The position numbers and the translations under genes were made by a program. Positions 63,013 to 64,000 of a stretch of 64,000 nt of DNA are shown piece after piece (the stretch's first letter is position 1; each line of letters starts with the position of its first letter). The DNA is from Lactococcus garvieae subsp. garvieae (GTDB taxonomy: Bacteria > Bacillota > Bacilli > Lactobacillales > Streptococcaceae), in assembly GCF_029024465.1 (NCBI RefSeq), contig NZ_CP118950.1, forward strand, positions 744,001 through 808,000, in the 5' to 3' direction. The notes below the pieces were generated by a model. That model saw only the letters and a list, made by a program, of their open reading frames with translations, ran no database searches and was not told the DNA's origin.

Positions 63013-63936
63013 TTAACGTTCAAGGATAAACTCAGAGTGAACAGAGGTCTGTTTATTGGCTTTCGAAACAGCCTGTTCAAAAGCCATCCGCCCGACTTGA
63101 CGGCAATGGTTGTCAATGGTTGGTAATTTGAGCAATTGTCCAGCGAGCAAACGTTCTTGTCCTACAATGATTGGTTTAGGAAGTCCTTGCTCTTCAAACC
63201 AGCGCCATACATTGGCAGCAATTTCATCGGAATTAGCAAAAATCCCATCAAATTGTGTCAATTGTGGAGCTAAGCGATAAGCATCCTCAGCAGAGATAAG
63301 GCCTGATTTAATCTGCTCAGCACGTGCTTCAAGGTGATAAACATCCTTGTAAGCCTGGAGAGTAGTTGAGATTGTGGGACTTTTACCTCTGGATAAGAGA
63401 AAGCCAATATTTGAACATTGTTGCTCTTTCAGCCATTCAAAGGCTTCACGATAAGCAGGGATTCGATTGGCATAGGTTGCCGGAATCCCTGAGTGTTCAG
63501 GTTTGTAGCAGAGCACGATAGGACCATATTTCTGATATTTAAGAATCGTCTCTTCAGGTACTTGACGCGAAGTGAAAATGATGGCTTCAAAGGCCTTTTT
63601 ACGTAACTTTTCTAGATATTCAATTTCTAAATCCTGATTATAGTTTGAGGGGAGAATAATGATTTTATATCCTGTTTCAAAGCTTTTCTCAAGGATTCCT
63701 TCTAAAATTTTGCTGAAAAAAGGGGACTTGATATAAGGAAGTACAACACCGATATTGTGTGTAGCCCCATAGGCCAGCTCTTGAGCAATCGCATTTGTCG
63801 CATAGTCTAATTCAGCAGCAGTTTTCAAGATGTCCTCACGAGTTTGTTGAGAAGCATAGCCATTACCAGAAAGCACACGAGAAACGGTAGCTTTGGAGTA
63901 GCCAGTGAGTTTGGCAATATCAGAAAGAGATGTCAT
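63013..63936 (-). CDS. LacI-family transcriptional regulator
   Basis: 307 residues. HTH at residues 2-24 (TSLSDIAKLTGYSKATVSRVLSG), hinge, then a periplasmic-binding-protein-like sensor (IGVVLPYIKSPFFSKILEGIL, FDGIFANSDEIAANVW). It probably controls the sugar gene whose end overlaps its start by 4 nt (ATGA), but the effector is unknown. Confidence 0.9.
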   Translation of the reverse strand: MTSLSDIAKLTGYSKATVSRVLSGNGYASQQTREDILKTAAELDYATNAIAQELAYGATHNIGVVLPYIKSPFFSKILEGILEKSFETGYKIIILPSNYNQDLEIEYLEKLRKKAFEAIIFTSRQVPEETILKYQKYGPIVLCYKPEHSGIPATYANRIPAYREAFEWLKEQQCSNIGFLLSRGKSPTISTTLQAYKDVYHLEARAEQIKSGLISAEDAYRLAPQLTQFDGIFANSDEIAANVWRWFEEQGLPKPIIVGQERLLAGQLLKLPTIDNHCRQVGRMAFEQAVSKANKQTSVHSEFILER

Positions 63937-64000
63937 AAGGTTACCTGTTCATTGATTTCACGAATAGCTGAGAGCGCCTCAGTTACACCGTGATCTGTAT
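63933..64000 (-). CDS. Partial gene, C-terminal end only
   Basis: The last 22 codons of a minus-strand gene (TDHGVTEALSAIREINEQ, then VTL and stop) enter from the window edge and overlap the LacI-type start codon by 4 nt. Too little remains to name it; by position it is probably a sugar-metabolism gene in the same operon. Confidence 0.55.
   Translation of the reverse strand, partial: TDHGVTEALSAIREINEQVTL

Overview
This window is chromosomal DNA of a low-GC Firmicute of the genus Lactococcus, most likely Lactococcus garvieae or a close relative such as L. petauri. The reasons are the low-GC coding style with strong AGGAGG-type ribosome binding sites, the lactococcal/streptococcal gene blocks (gyrA-apbE-srtA, HAD-gyrB, amino-acid ABC operon-DUF4059-trxB, deoB-punA-deoD, the Asp23/Gls24 cluster), a copper-box operon resembling lactococcal yahD-yaiA, and a 418-residue Mdt(A)-like efflux protein with Phe154 and Val296, the residues I recall as typical of the non-functional L. 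garvieae allele. No rRNA operon or CRISPR array is present.

Layout. 0-4.4 kb: gyrA, an ApbE flavin transferase lipoprotein and sortase A. 4.4-6.2 kb: an intact IS3-family element sitting between two different broken genes of one ABC transporter. 6.4-14.1 kb: pcrA, tag, mdt(A)-like, a VOC protein, truB-ribF and tpiA. 14.2-22.5 kb: aspartate 4-decarboxylase, hemW, a GH25 lysozyme, a secreted-type nuclease, a glucosaminidase, a YitT protein and an amidinotransferase. 22.6-26.0 kb: HAD phosphatase, a frameshifted membrane protein and gyrB. 26.0-31.2 kb: an AT-rich accessory island of prophage debris with an integrase C-terminus, a CHAP fragment, two YxeA proteins, three tRNA-like structures, a frameshifted lipoprotein gene with a G8 tract, and an intact CHAP-GH24 lysin. 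31.3-37.1 kb: a MarR-regulated drug efflux operon, a probable niacin S-component, an RpiR regulator and a second multidrug MFS. 37.2-42.6 kb: nucleoside salvage (deoB, punA, deoD) and fhs with a PurBox. 42.7-47.0 kb: amino-acid ABC operon, trxB and secG. 47.2-52.8 kb: copper-box yahD/yaiA operon, a YjeM-type permease and a NUDIX hydrolase. 52.8-56.1 kb: a structured RNA leader with terminator/anti-terminator geometry before rnr, then an isochorismatase-like gene. 56.3-64 kb: a Ser/Thr-rich lipoprotein, the glsB-amaP-DUF2273-gls24 envelope-stress cluster, membrane proteins, a DAK2-DegV fusion gene carrying an in-frame nonsense codon, a DUF1295 protein and a LacI regulator.

The most noteworthy signals are (i) the 130-nt structured leader upstream of rnr in which an 8-bp closing helix and an 8-bp terminator hairpin share the same strand; (ii) two truncated tRNA-like structures bracketing the lysin, with a third nearly full tRNA-Thr-like element 1.5 kb upstream; (iii) five genes whose start codon lies 6-9 nt after an extended -10 box with no Shine-Dalgarno, that is, probable leaderless mRNAs; and (iv) several freshly broken genes (single-base indels or one nonsense codon) that suggest recent loss, phase variation or sequencing error. 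All coordinates were read by eye from the sequence; family assignments rest on motif recognition, without any database search.
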